The notes beneath the pieces were generated by a model. It was given only the letters and a program-made list of their open reading frames with translations, was not told where the DNA came from and did no database searches. From contig JAUIJA010000001.1 in NCBI GenBank assembly GCA_030431055.1, positions 434,001-498,000 of the forward strand: a DNA stretch of 64,000 nt. Reading direction: 5' to 3'. Positions within the stretch are counted from its first letter, which is position 1, and the number at the start of each line of letters is the position of its first letter. Source of the DNA: Bacteroidia bacterium. Its GTDB lineage: Bacteria; Bacteroidota; Bacteroidia; Flavobacteriales; Flavobacteriaceae. Below are positions 24,211-32,801 of this stretch, in pieces. The position numbers were made by a program, and so were the translations under genes.

Positions 24211-26391
24211 TTAATCTTCTTTTTGGCGAATGTACCAAAAATCGAGTTGTTTTTTTACTAAATCGGCGTTTTTAACTTTAACGTAGACTTCGTCTCCTAA
24301 TTGTATAATATTCTTTGAAACTTCGCCTACTAAAGCATATTGTGTTTCATCAAAAACATAATAATCGTCTTTAATTTCGCGTATGCGACACATTCCTTCA
24401 CATTTATTTTCGATAATTTCGACATAAATTCCCCATTCGGTTACACCAGAAATTACACCTAAAAACTCTTGATCTTTATGATCTTGCATATACTTAACTT
24501 GCATATACTTAATCGAATCTCTTTCGGCATTTGCCGCTAAATTTTCCATTTGTGAAGAATGTTTACATTTTTCTTCATACTCTTCTTCACTTACACTTTT
24601 TCCGCCATCAAGATAATATTGTAGCAAACGATGTGCCATAACATCGGGATAACGACGAATAGGTGAAGTAAAATGACTGTAATAGTCAAATGCTAATCCG
24701 TAATGACCAATATTATGAGTTGAATATTCGGCTTTACTCATGGTACGAATTGCCAACGTATCGACCATATTTTGTTCTTTTTTACCTACAACATCTGTTA
24801 ATAATGTATTCAACGATTTTGAAATCGTAGCTTTTGATTTAAAATTTAGTGAATAACCAAATTTCTTAATAAGGTTTTGTAATCCCATTAACTTATCTTC
24901 ATTTGGTTCGTCATGAATACGATACACAAATGTTTTCTTTTGTTTACCAATAAATTCAGCTACTTTTCTATTGGCTAATAACATAAATTCTTCAATTAAA
25001 TGATTTGCATCTTTACTTTGTTTAAAGTAAACACCTGTTGGTTCGGCTTGTTCATTTAAATGGAATTTTACTTCAACTTTATCAAAAGAGATAGCACCAT
25101 GAGCCATACGCTTACTGCGTAATTTTTTAGCCAATTCGTCCATTTTTAAAGTAGCTTCAACTATGGTTTCATCAACTTGATAAGCTTCTCCAGTTAATGA
25201 AATTTCGGCTGGAATAATATCACTTTTACTCTCAATTATCGATTGTGCTTCCTCGTAAGCAAAACGCTGATCAGAATAAATTACTGTTCTTCCAAACCAA
25301 GAATCTACAATTTCTGCTTTATTATTTAATTGAAACACAGCTGAAAATGTATATTTTTCTTCATGTGGACGCAATGAACATGCAAAATTTGATAAAACTT
25401 CGGGTAACATTGGAACAACTCTATCTACTAAATAAACAGATGTAGCTCTATTATAAGCTTCTTCATCTAAAATTGTTCCTTCTTTTACATAGTGTGAAAC
25501 ATCTGCAATATGAATTCCTATTTCGTAATTTCCGTTTTCTAAAACTTCAAAAGATAACGCATCATCAAAATCTTTTGCATCTTTTGGATCAATGGTAAAC
25601 GTTAAAACATCACGCATATCGCGACGTTTTGAAATTTCTTCTTCAGTAATTGAAGTATCTAATTTTTTAGCATAAGCTTCAACTTCAAGAGGAAAATCGT
25701 AAGGTAAACCATATTCGGCTAAAATTGCGTGAATTTCAGTATTATGTTCTCCTGGTTTTCCTAATACTTTAATTACAGAACCAAAAGGAGAATCAGCTTT
25801 TTTAGGCCAATCTTCCATTTTTACTAAAACGACATCTCCATGTTGTGCTTCGCCTATTTTATTCTTTGGAATAAAAATATCGGTATACATTTTAGGATGT
25901 GCAGTTGTAACAAAAGCAAAGTTTTTTTGAATATCGATTACACCAACAAATTCTTCTTTATCGCGTTCTAAAATTTCTAAAACTTCAGCTTCTGGTTTTC
26001 TTGAACTTCTTCTATTGTAAATATAAGCGCGAACTTTATCGCCATCTAAAGCGTGATTCAAATTTATTTTTGGTACAAAAACATCTTCTTCTAATTCATC
26101 GCAAACAAAATAACCGGTTTTACGCGAAGTCATATCAAGATAACCTTCATAATATTCGGCTTTTGAAATCATTTGATATTTTCCACGATCGGTTTCGTGA
26201 ATCTTATCTTGCGATTTTAAAAGTTTTAAATCGCGAATAATTTCATTGCGACTCTTAGTATCATTCAATTCTAATTGTGCCGCTATTTGCTTATAATTAA
26301 AAGATTTTGAAGGTTCTTTTGCTAGTATTTTAAATATTTGTGAAGTAAAGTCTTTTGCTTTTTTTCCAATTTTCTTCTTTTTCTTACTCAT
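24211..26391 (-). CDS. rnr: Ribonuclease R
   Basis: 726 residues, usual length. RNase R is a processive 3'-5' exoribonuclease that degrades structured RNA and works in rRNA and tRNA quality control. An N-terminal winged-helix region (about 20-70), cold-shock domains, the RNB catalytic domain with DPKDAKDFDDALSF (four acidic metal ligands) and the motif AHGAISFDK are followed by YRIHDEPNEDKL, HFTSPIRRYPDVMAHR and a C-terminal S1 domain (EFLGVISGVTEWGIYVEI) with a lysine/charged tail. It is the leftmost gene bordering the candidate origin region. Confidence 0.95.
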   Translation of the reverse strand: MSKKKKKIGKKAKDFTSQIFKILAKEPSKSFNYKQIAAQLELNDTKSRNEIIRDLKLLKSQDKIHETDRGKYQMISKAEYYEGYLDMTSRKTGYFVCDELEEDVFVPKINLNHALDGDKVRAYIYNRRSSRKPEAEVLEILERDKEEFVGVIDIQKNFAFVTTAHPKMYTDIFIPKNKIGEAQHGDVVLVKMEDWPKKADSPFGSVIKVLGKPGEHNTEIHAILAEYGLPYDFPLEVEAYAKKLDTSITEEEISKRRDMRDVLTFTIDPKDAKDFDDALSFEVLENGNYEIGIHIADVSHYVKEGTILDEEAYNRATSVYLVDRVVPMLPEVLSNFACSLRPHEEKYTFSAVFQLNNKAEIVDSWFGRTVIYSDQRFAYEEAQSIIESKSDIIPAEISLTGEAYQVDETIVEATLKMDELAKKLRSKRMAHGAISFDKVEVKFHLNEQAEPTGVYFKQSKDANHLIEEFMLLANRKVAEFIGKQKKTFVYRIHDEPNEDKLMGLQNLIKKFGYSLNFKSKATISKSLNTLLTDVVGKKEQNMVDTLAIRTMSKAEYSTHNIGHYGLAFDYYSHFTSPIRRYPDVMAHRLLQYYLDGGKSVSEEEYEEKCKHSSQMENLAANAERDSIKYMQVKYMQDHKDQEFLGVISGVTEWGIYVEIIENKCEGMCRIREIKDDYYVFDETQYALVGEVSKNIIQLGDEVYVKVKNADLVKKQLDFWYIRQKED

Positions 26392-27015
26392 TATATCTTT
26401 TTCAATTTTTGTTAAAATTACAAAGAAGAAAATAGAAAAAAGAAAATACTATTCAGAATTAATAAAAAAGTAACAGTTTTTAAAAATTGAAGTTTTCAAC
26501 ATTTATTAAAAACAACAAAAAAAAGATTTTTTAAAAATTTAATTATTGATGGTTATTATAGCGTGTTAATAAGTGGAATAACTTTTTTAAGAAATAGGTA
26601 CTTTTTAAGTTTTATGTTTTTATACAATTCTATTAACAAGCTATTTTTTTCTTAAGTGTTTGATTTTTATAAAATAAGTAATTTTTAAAATCTAGTTATT
26701 AACAACTGTTGAAATCTATTTTTTAGTTTTTTTTGTAAATAAGTTTATGATTAAAAAATGTTAATAACTGAATAAAAATAGCTCAAAACTTTCCTACAAA
26801 AAATTATAAAATTCACTTGACTTTTTCATTCTGATTTTTGCTTATAAAAATTTTAATAGCTTTTATAAAAACTTCTTTTTTTCTATCTAATTTTATTAAC
26901 AATTAATGTTAAATTATAATTAACTAAAAATCAATGAATTGTAAAAAATAATTAACAAAGTAAAATTTTATTTTTTATTTATTGAATAAATTATTGATTT
27001 TAAGTGTTTTACTTA
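26392..27015. other. Gene-free AT-rich region, candidate replication origin
   Basis: No ORF, tRNA or hairpin terminator is supported here. It contains four exact copies of TTATTAACA (minus orientation at 26564-26572 and 26759-26767; plus at 26696-26704 and 26893-26901), one-mismatch copies at 26630-26638 and 26949-26957, TTTTCAACA at 26493-26501, and long A/T tracts. Genes to the left run mainly leftward and to the right mainly rightward, and parS sites lie 15-17 kb away. Canonical DnaA boxes (TTATCCACA) were not seen, so this is a proposal. Confidence 0.45.
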
Positions 27016-27540
27016 TTAAAATTTCATTTTATTGCGATAATCTTTAAAATCTTGTTGGAGAATTTTATATTCAACTTTACCTTTCATCTTTTTTAAATGT
27101 TCAAGAATAACAAAACTGCGTTCAATTCGTAATTGTGAACTTTTAATTTTATTTACAATATAAATAAGAGAACGTTGGACTCCAGGAGTAAGTTTGTCAA
27201 ACAAATCATTTCCTTCAGGATCACTATATAAAACTTCTTTCATTTCTTCGGTAATATCAATTCCGTATTTAGATTGATCAGGTTGTAATTCTACAGAAAC
27301 TTCATCACCAAAATCGATTTTTAATTTCTTTACAATATCTTTATTTAATAAAATGTAATTAATATTTCCTTTAGGCGACATTGCTCTCGAAACCGTCATT
27401 TCATTATTTAATGTACATTTTACGCGTTTATTTGGAACTAATTCTAACATTTTTGAAAAAACATTATTTGGTATTACAATATGCGGACCATATCCTAAAC
27501 TGTTTTCTTTAAATGCTTTTAAAATTCCTGTAAACTTCAT
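27016..27540 (-). CDS. YdeI/DUF1905 domain protein
   Basis: 174 residues. The N-terminal half (about 1-90) has the DUF1905 pattern: GPHIVIPNNVFSKML, NKRVKCTLNNEM, NYILLNKDIVKKLKIDFGDEVSVEL. The C-terminal half (about 100-174) matches the YdeI/OmpD-associated helical segment with LTPGVQRSLIYIVNKIKSSQLRIERSFVILEHL. The function of the family is unknown. It has its own TAACTTTG promoter at 27560-27567, divergent from rpiB. Confidence 0.75.
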   Translation of the reverse strand: MKFTGILKAFKENSLGYGPHIVIPNNVFSKMLELVPNKRVKCTLNNEMTVSRAMSPKGNINYILLNKDIVKKLKIDFGDEVSVELQPDQSKYGIDITEEMKEVLYSDPEGNDLFDKLTPGVQRSLIYIVNKIKSSQLRIERSFVILEHLKKMKGKVEYKILQQDFKDYRNKMKF

Positions 27541-27559
27541 ATTCCTATAAATTTACTTT

Positions 27560-27567
27560 CAAAGTTA
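27560..27567 (-). promoter_or_regulatory. Putative -7 promoter of the YdeI-like gene
   Basis: TAACTTTG on the minus strand matches TAnnTTTG, 20 bases upstream of the start codon. Confidence 0.45.
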
Positions 27568-27591
27568 GGATAACTTCTGCAAGATTCTGAC

Positions 27592-27599
27592 TAAATTTG
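27592..27599 (+). promoter_or_regulatory. Putative -7 promoter of rpiB
   Basis: TAAATTTG matches TAnnTTTG, about 33 bases upstream of rpiB. Confidence 0.45.
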
Positions 27600-27632
27600 T
27601 AAAAATAAATAAACACATAACGAACATACATT

Positions 27633-28064
27633 ATGATAATTTCAATTGGTAATGACCACGCTGGTCCAGATTATAAAAAAGCAATTGTTAAGTATTTAGA
27701 ACTTAACGAACATACAGTTATTAACCACGGAACTGATACTTTTGAAAGTGTAGATTATCCCGATTTCGGTCATCCAGTAGCCTATGATGTGGAAAGTGGT
27801 AAAGCCGAATTAGGAATTGTAATTTGTGGTTCAGGAAACGGAATTGCAATGACAGCAAATAAACATCAAGGTGTGCGTTGTGCGTTATGTTGGACTAAAG
27901 AAATTTCGGCGCTAGCGCGCCTACATAATGATGCAAATGTAATTAGTATTCCGGCACGATTTACTTCTATTGAACAAGCTGTTGAAATGGTTCATACTTT
28001 CTTAACTACAAAATTTGAAGGCGGTCGTCATGATAGACGCGTTCAAAAAATTGCTTGTAAATAA
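27633..28064 (+). CDS. rpiB: Ribose-5-phosphate isomerase B
   Basis: 143 residues, standard length. It interconverts ribose 5-phosphate and ribulose 5-phosphate in the pentose phosphate pathway. The N-terminal ISIGNDHAGPDYK (Asp-His active-site entry), YPDFGHPVAYDVE, the catalytic-Cys loop IVICGSGNGIAMTANKHQGVRCALCW and the LHNDANVISIPARF segment with HDRRVQKI at the end are all there. The CDF transporter starts one base after the stop, so the two share an operon. This is the first rightward gene after the candidate origin region. Confidence 0.95.
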   Translation: MIISIGNDHAGPDYKKAIVKYLELNEHTVINHGTDTFESVDYPDFGHPVAYDVESGKAELGIVICGSGNGIAMTANKHQGVRCALCWTKEISALARLHNDANVISIPARFTSIEQAVEMVHTFLTTKFEGGRHDRRVQKIACK

Positions 28065-28973
28065 ATGAGTCACAATCACGTTCACATACATAAACACGAA
28101 GTAAAAGGGAAAAATCTTTTTATTTCTATTTTATTAAATGTGGTAATTACGTTGGCTCAAATTATTGGCGGAATTATTTCAGGAAGTTTAGCGTTACTAT
28201 CAGATGCGTTACACAATTTTACCGATGTACTTTCATTAGTTATAAGTTACATTGCGCATAAACTTTCAAGAAAAAAAGCATCATTTAATCAAACTTTTGG
28301 ATTAAAACGTTCCGAATTAATTGCAGCTTTTGTCAATGCTTTATCTTTAGTAGTAATTGCAATTTACTTGGTTTACGAAGCTGTTTTACGCTTTTTCGAA
28401 CCGCAAACTATAAAGCCTGATATTGTAATTTGGTTGTCAATAATTGGAATTGTTGCCAATGGCTTATCGGTTTTACTTTTAAAAAAAGATGCCAGTCATA
28501 ATCTCAATATGAAATCGGCGTATTTACACTTGTTAACCGATATGTTAGCATCTGTTGCAGTTTTAGCTGGTGGCTTATTAATGCATTTTTTTCAAATTTT
28601 TTGGATTGATGCTTTTTTAACTATTGCAATAGCATTATACTTAATTTATGTTGGTTACGATTTATTAAAAAGTGCCACAAAAATGCTAATGCTTTTTTCA
28701 CCTGAAGATATTGATGTTAAAGAAATTATTAGGGAAATTCACCAAATCGAAGGCGTAAAAAAATTGCATCATATTCACCTTTGGCATTTAAACGAAGAAG
28801 AATTGCATCTCGAAGCGCATTTAGATTGTTCCGAAGATATTAAAATGAGCGAATTTAACGAATTACTACAAAAAATAGAAGAAGTGCTTTTTCATCAATT
28901 CGGAATCAATCATATCAACATTCAACCCGAATTTAAAAAAGAAGATCCTAAAGATTATATTGTTCAAGATTAG
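28065..28973 (+). CDS. Cation diffusion facilitator family metal exporter
   Basis: 302 residues. A histidine-rich N-terminus (MSHNHVHIHKHEVKG) precedes six transmembrane segments. The metal-site signature in the second segment is DALHNFTDVLSLVISY (HxxxD), and the fifth has HLLTDMLASVAV (HxxxD). A cytoplasmic C-terminal domain (about 205-300: LMLFSPEDIDVKEI...VKKLHHIHLWHLNEEELHLEAH) completes the CDF architecture. Likely substrates are Zn2+, Co2+ or Cd2+, effluxed from the cytoplasm. It follows rpiB by zero bases. Confidence 0.92.
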   Translation: MSHNHVHIHKHEVKGKNLFISILLNVVITLAQIIGGIISGSLALLSDALHNFTDVLSLVISYIAHKLSRKKASFNQTFGLKRSELIAAFVNALSLVVIAIYLVYEAVLRFFEPQTIKPDIVIWLSIIGIVANGLSVLLLKKDASHNLNMKSAYLHLLTDMLASVAVLAGGLLMHFFQIFWIDAFLTIAIALYLIYVGYDLLKSATKMLMLFSPEDIDVKEIIREIHQIEGVKKLHHIHLWHLNEEELHLEAHLDCSEDIKMSEFNELLQKIEEVLFHQFGINHINIQPEFKKEDPKDYIVQD

Positions 28974-29245
28974 TAATAATCAAATGGTTTTACGTTGAAA
29001 TAATAAGCAATTCCCTGTAAAATAAGAATAGCAATTATTGAAAGTATAAAGGAAGTTTTTTTGATTTTATGCCGAAAAACCAACATTCCTAAAATTCCTC
29101 CTAAAGTTCCACCAGCAAAAGAAAATCCTAGTAGTTTTCGTTCCGAAATTCGCCATTTATTATTCATAGCCAACCATTTATCCAATCCAAAAAGTAGAAA
29201 AGTAACACAATTGATAAAAATTAGGTAAATGATTACAGGCTGCAT
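28970..29245 (-). CDS. DUF1294 small membrane protein
   Basis: 91 residues from the ATG at 29245. The longer frame begins upstream of a TATCTTTG element at 29262-29269, so the in-frame MLKYYLW start would lie in the promoter and I prefer MQPVIIYL. Three hydrophobic segments flank the motif FLLFGLDKWLAMNNKWRISERKLLGFSFAGGTLGGILGMLVFRHKIKK, which is the DUF1294 signature (D/K..R..E..LL..G..GG..G). Function is unknown. The stop overlaps the convergent CDF gene by four bases. Confidence 0.82.
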   Translation of the reverse strand: MQPVIIYLIFINCVTFLLFGLDKWLAMNNKWRISERKLLGFSFAGGTLGGILGMLVFRHKIKKTSFILSIIAILILQGIAYYFNVKPFDYY

Positions 29246-29261
29246 AGTTAAAATATTTAAC

Positions 29262-29269
29262 CAAAGATA
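29262..29269 (-). promoter_or_regulatory. Putative -7 promoter of the DUF1294 gene
   Basis: TATCTTTG on the minus strand, 16 bases upstream of the start chosen for the DUF1294 gene; it supports the shorter start. Confidence 0.5.
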
Positions 29270-29311
29270 GTATTTTAGCATTCAATTTAATCAGAAGGAA
29301 TTTAGTTTGAT

Positions 29312-29372
29312 TGTCATCTCGAGCATTTGATATTAAGAGGAGCAAAGAAAGTTTGCGGAAAGCTTCGAGAGA
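29312..29372 (+). repeat. Large REP-like element with outer TGTC/TCGAGA arms
   Basis: Starts TGTC at 29312 and has the arm TCTCGAGC (29317-29324), pairing with GCTTCGAGA (29362-29370) around a 37-base interior. It lies in the tex leader and resembles the smaller hairpins. Confidence 0.5.
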
Positions 29373-29396
29373 CTAGAAAAATTAAGAACATATATT

Positions 29397-31541
29397 ATGA
29401 CAAATATCCAATTCATACAAACCGCGACCCAACTTCCCATTAAAGGAATTGAAAATACCTTGCAATTACTTTCAGAAGATTGCACTATTCCATTTATTTC
29501 TCGTTATCGAAAAGACAGAACTGGAAATCTTGATGAGGTTCAAATTGAAACCATTGCAAAACTGAGCAAACAATTCGACGAAATTGTAAAACGTAAAGAT
29601 TCGATTTTAAAATCTATTGAAGAGCAAAATGCGTTAACTACAGATTTAAAAGCAAAAATTGAAGCTAGTTTCGATTTACAAGAATTGGAAGATTTGTATT
29701 TACCATATAAAAAGAAGCGTAAAACCAAAGCCGATACTGCTCGTGAAAACGGATTAGAACCATTGGCAAAAATCATCATGAGTCAAAAAAACGACGATTT
29801 AGAGTATTTGGCATCAAAATATATTAATGATAAAGTAGCCAATGAAGATGATGCCTTACAAGGCGCACGAGATATTATTGCCGAATGGATTAACGAAAAT
29901 CTTTTTATAAGAAGAAATTTACGTCGCACATTTCAAAGAAAAGCATTGGTTGAAACTAAAGTTATAATCCCGAAGCTTCGGGACAAAAAAGAAGAGGAAA
30001 ACGCGCAAAAATTCAAACAATATTTCGATTGGAGCGAACCTTTATATAAAACACCATCGCATCGATTATTAGCGATGTTGCGTGCCGAAACAGAAGGTTT
30101 TGTAAAATTTAAAGTTTCACTTTCAAAAGAAGAAAAAGAAGAAGCTTTACGAATGATGGATAAAGCATTAATTAAAAATGAAGGAGAAAGCGCTGTTCAT
30201 ATAGAAAAAGCAATTGATGATGCGTATAAACGATTACTCGAACCAGCGATTTCAAAAGAAGTGCTTAGCGAATCCAAAGAAAAAGCAGATGATAAAGCAA
30301 TAGCTGTTTTTTCAGAAAATTTACGTCAGTTGTTATTAGCGCCACCATTGGGCGAAAAGCGAATTTTAGCCATTGATCCTGGATTTAAAACTGGTTGTAA
30401 AGTCGTTTGTTTAGACGAAAAAGGTGATTTATTACATAACGAAAATATTTATCCGCATCCACCACAAAAAGAAAGTGCTATGGCGATGAAAAAAATCCGT
30501 TCGATGGTAAACGCTTATAACATTGAAGCCATTTCTATTGGTAACGGAACGGCAAGTCGTGAAACAGAATTCTTTATTAAAAAAATAGCTTTTGACAAGC
30601 CTGTTCAAGTTTTCGTAGTTTCCGAAGCAGGTGCTTCAATTTATTCGGCGAGTAAAATTGCGCGTGAAGAATTTCCAAGTTATGATGTTACCGTTCGTGG
30701 TGCAGTTTCGATTGGGCGAAGATTGAGCGATCCATTAGCTGAATTGGTAAAAATTGAAGCAAAATCTATTGGTGTTGGACAATACCAACACGATGTTGAC
30801 CAAACCAAATTAAAAGAAGAATTAGATTCAACTGTAATTAGTTGTGTTAACAAAGTTGGAATTAATTTGAATACAGCGAGTAAATCGTTGTTGAGTTATG
30901 TTTCTGGAATTGGTGAAAAAATGGCAGAAAACATTGTCACTTTTCGTTCCGAAAATGGTCCATTTGAAGATAGAAACCAGTTAAAAAAAATACCGCGTTT
31001 AGGTGAAAAAGCATTCCAACAAGCAGCAGCTTTCATCCGAATTAAAGACGGAAAAAATCCGTTGGATAATTCTGCCGTGCATCCAGAATCGTACAAAATG
31101 GTGGAAAAAATGGCGAAAGATTTAGGAATTCAAGTTTCAGAACTCATTGGAAATAAAGAACAAATTGCTAAAATAAAAGCTGAAAAATATATTACAAACG
31201 ATGTTGGTATTTTAGGAATTCAAGATATTGTAAAAGAATTAGAAAAACCAGGATTAGATCCAAGAAAAGCCGCTAAAGTTTTTGAATTTGATCCTAATGT
31301 TCGTTCTATTAAAGATGTAAAACCCGGAATGATTTTACCTGGAATTGTTAATAATATTACTGCTTTTGGTTGTTTTGTTGATATCGGAATTAAAGAAAGT
31401 GGATTGGTTCACATTTCACAATTAAAAGAAGGCTTTGTTTCCGATGTAAATGAAGTAGTGAAATTACACCAACATGTTCAAGTGAAAGTAATAGAAGTTG
31501 ACGAAGCTAGAAAGCGTATTCAATTGTCGATGATTATATAA
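29397..31541 (+). CDS. tex: Tex-like S1 RNA-binding protein
   Basis: 714 residues, full-length. Order visible: N-terminal helical Tex domain, YqgF-like nuclease-fold domain (ILAIDPGFKTGCKVVCLD, about 323-340), helix-hairpin-helix region (VGINLNTASKSLLSYVSGIGEKMAENIVTFR and IPRLGEKAFQQAA) and a C-terminal S1 domain (GMILPGIVNNITAFGCFVDIGIKESGLVHISQL). Tex proteins bind RNA/DNA and influence transcription. Residues 191-197 (IPKLRDK) are encoded by a perfect 16-base palindrome and look like an insertion relative to other Tex proteins. It ends at a strong terminator. Confidence 0.9.
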   Translation: MTNIQFIQTATQLPIKGIENTLQLLSEDCTIPFISRYRKDRTGNLDEVQIETIAKLSKQFDEIVKRKDSILKSIEEQNALTTDLKAKIEASFDLQELEDLYLPYKKKRKTKADTARENGLEPLAKIIMSQKNDDLEYLASKYINDKVANEDDALQGARDIIAEWINENLFIRRNLRRTFQRKALVETKVIIPKLRDKKEEENAQKFKQYFDWSEPLYKTPSHRLLAMLRAETEGFVKFKVSLSKEEKEEALRMMDKALIKNEGESAVHIEKAIDDAYKRLLEPAISKEVLSESKEKADDKAIAVFSENLRQLLLAPPLGEKRILAIDPGFKTGCKVVCLDEKGDLLHNENIYPHPPQKESAMAMKKIRSMVNAYNIEAISIGNGTASRETEFFIKKIAFDKPVQVFVVSEAGASIYSASKIAREEFPSYDVTVRGAVSIGRRLSDPLAELVKIEAKSIGVGQYQHDVDQTKLKEELDSTVISCVNKVGINLNTASKSLLSYVSGIGEKMAENIVTFRSENGPFEDRNQLKKIPRLGEKAFQQAAAFIRIKDGKNPLDNSAVHPESYKMVEKMAKDLGIQVSELIGNKEQIAKIKAEKYITNDVGILGIQDIVKELEKPGLDPRKAAKVFEFDPNVRSIKDVKPGMILPGIVNNITAFGCFVDIGIKESGLVHISQLKEGFVSDVNEVVKLHQHVQVKVIEVDEARKRIQLSMII
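29968..29983. repeat. Perfect 16-base palindrome inside tex
   Basis: TCCCGAAGCTTCGGGA, followed by CA to give GGGACA; read in frame as IPKLRDK. Confidence 0.6.
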
Positions 31542-31544
31542 AAC

Positions 31545-31576
31545 AAAAAATCCCGAAAGTTATTTCGGGATTTTTT
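31545..31576. terminator. Intrinsic terminator of tex
   Basis: Stem AAAAAATCCCGAAA / TTTCGGGATTTTTT with GTTA loop, symmetric. Confidence 0.9.
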
Positions 31577-31594
31577 ATTAGAAATAGTTAAAAA

Positions 31595-31795
31595 CTACTC
31601 TTTTTTATCTTCTTCTTTCTTAGAATCTTTATTTTCTTCTTCATCTTTTATGGCGTTTTTAAATTCTTTAACGCCTCCACCAAGACCTTTCATTAATTCT
31701 GGAATCTTTTTTCCACCAAATAATAAAAGTACAATCACCACAATTAAGATAACTTGTGGCGCTCCTATAGCTAAAAATATTGCTAATGCATTCAT
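31595..31795 (-). CDS. tatA: Sec-independent translocase TatA
   Basis: 66 residues. One N-terminal membrane helix (about 5-26) is followed by the amphipathic helix signature [24 protein letters not shown] and a charged tail rich in Glu/Lys/Asp, the classic TatA layout. TatA forms the pore through which folded Tat substrates cross the inner membrane. No tatC is adjacent. A TATCTTTG element on the minus strand at 31815-31822 lies 19 bases upstream of the start. Confidence 0.92.
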   Translation of the reverse strand: MNALAIFLAIGAPQVILIVVIVLLLFGGKKIPELMKGLGGGVKEFKNAIKDEEENKDSKKEEDKKE

Positions 31796-31814
31796 GTTTC
31801 AATAATTAATAGCA

Positions 31815-31822
31815 CAAAGATA
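31815..31822 (-). promoter_or_regulatory. Putative -7 promoter of tatA
   Basis: TATCTTTG on the minus strand, an exact TAnnTTTG match, in the 130-base divergent gap with the M23 gene. Confidence 0.5.
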
Positions 31823-31895
31823 AAAAGATTTTATCAAAGTGTTATTTTTTAACGAATTATTATTAGTTCGTTTATTAATAACATTGTGTATTTAG

Positions 31896-31903
31896 TATAT
31901 TTG
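31896..31903 (+). promoter_or_regulatory. Putative -7 promoter of the M23 gene
   Basis: TATATTTG, exact match, 22 bases upstream of the ATG at 31926. A TTG sits only 9 bases upstream, so the -33 is unclear. Confidence 0.45.
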
Positions 31904-31925
31904 TAAGACTAAGTAAAAAGACAAA

Positions 31926-32795
31926 ATGGCTAAAAAAAAGCGTAAAAAGAAAACCTTACTTAAAAAACTACTCAACAAAAGACGCTTAATTGTTTTAAAC
32001 GAAGATACTTTTGAAGAAACATTTTCATTAAAATTAAACTTAATGAATGTGTTTATTGTAACGATGCTTTCGGCTATTTTTTTAATTGGAATTACAACTT
32101 ACATCATTGCTTTTACACCATTACGTCAATACATTCCAGGTTATGCTTCAACAAAATTAAAGCAAGATGCTATGAACTTAGCTATTCAATCTGATTCTTT
32201 AGAAAACATTATAAAGGAAAACAACGCTTATATTTCTTCGGTTAGAAAAGTATTAACAGGAGATTTAGAATATGCAAAATTTAATAAAGATTCAATAATT
32301 GCTGCTGAAAAACAAGTGATAAATGAAGGAGATTTAGTAGCTTCTGAAGCCGAAAATAATCTTTTAGAAAAAGTAAAACAAGAAGATAAGTACAACGTTT
32401 TTGAAACTTCTAAACCAAAAGTAAACTTTGTTTTATTTCCACCAGTTGAAGGAAAAATAATTCAGCCATATAATGCTAAAAATAAACATTTAGCAGTAAC
32501 GCTAGCTTTAGTAAAAAACACACCAATAAAATCAGTAGCAACCGGAACTATCGTTTTTGCAGATTGGACACCTTCTTTTGGTTATGTGGTAATTATTCGC
32601 CATCAAGATGGAATTTTATCGGTTTATAAAAACGCAGGTAGCTTAACTAAAAAGCAAGGCGATACAGTAAAATCGGGAGAAGTTGTAGCTTTAGCAGGTA
32701 ATTCCATTAATCCAAATGCAAGTATTACGCTTCATTTTGAATTATGGAAAGATGGTTTCCCAATTGATCCAACGCAATTCATCAATTTTGAATAA
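31926..32795 (+). CDS. M23-family (LytM) protein with degenerate active site
   Basis: 289 residues. A lysine-rich start, one transmembrane helix (about 41-63), a helical linker (about 75-160) and a LytM-like domain (about 170-289). Expected zinc motifs are HxxxD and HxH. Here H188 is kept (KNKHLAVTL) but the aspartate position is T192, and the second motif is T268-L-H270-F-E, so one catalytic histidine and one zinc ligand are missing. The active YAHL pattern is replaced by VYKNAGS. The domain should bind peptidoglycan or an amidase but not cleave, like EnvC-type activators. It begins an apparent operon with the GH3 gene. Confidence 0.85.
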   Translation: MAKKKRKKKTLLKKLLNKRRLIVLNEDTFEETFSLKLNLMNVFIVTMLSAIFLIGITTYIIAFTPLRQYIPGYASTKLKQDAMNLAIQSDSLENIIKENNAYISSVRKVLTGDLEYAKFNKDSIIAAEKQVINEGDLVASEAENNLLEKVKQEDKYNVFETSKPKVNFVLFPPVEGKIIQPYNAKNKHLAVTLALVKNTPIKSVATGTIVFADWTPSFGYVVIIRHQDGILSVYKNAGSLTKKQGDTVKSGEVVALAGNSINPNASITLHFELWKDGFPIDPTQFINFE

Positions 32796-32801
32796 ACAAT
32801 T

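Noticed and set aside
26392..27015. Canonical DnaA boxes TTATCCACA in the AT-rich region
   Set aside because: None found; the repeated motif is TTATTAACA, which differs at two positions, so the origin call remains a hypothesis.
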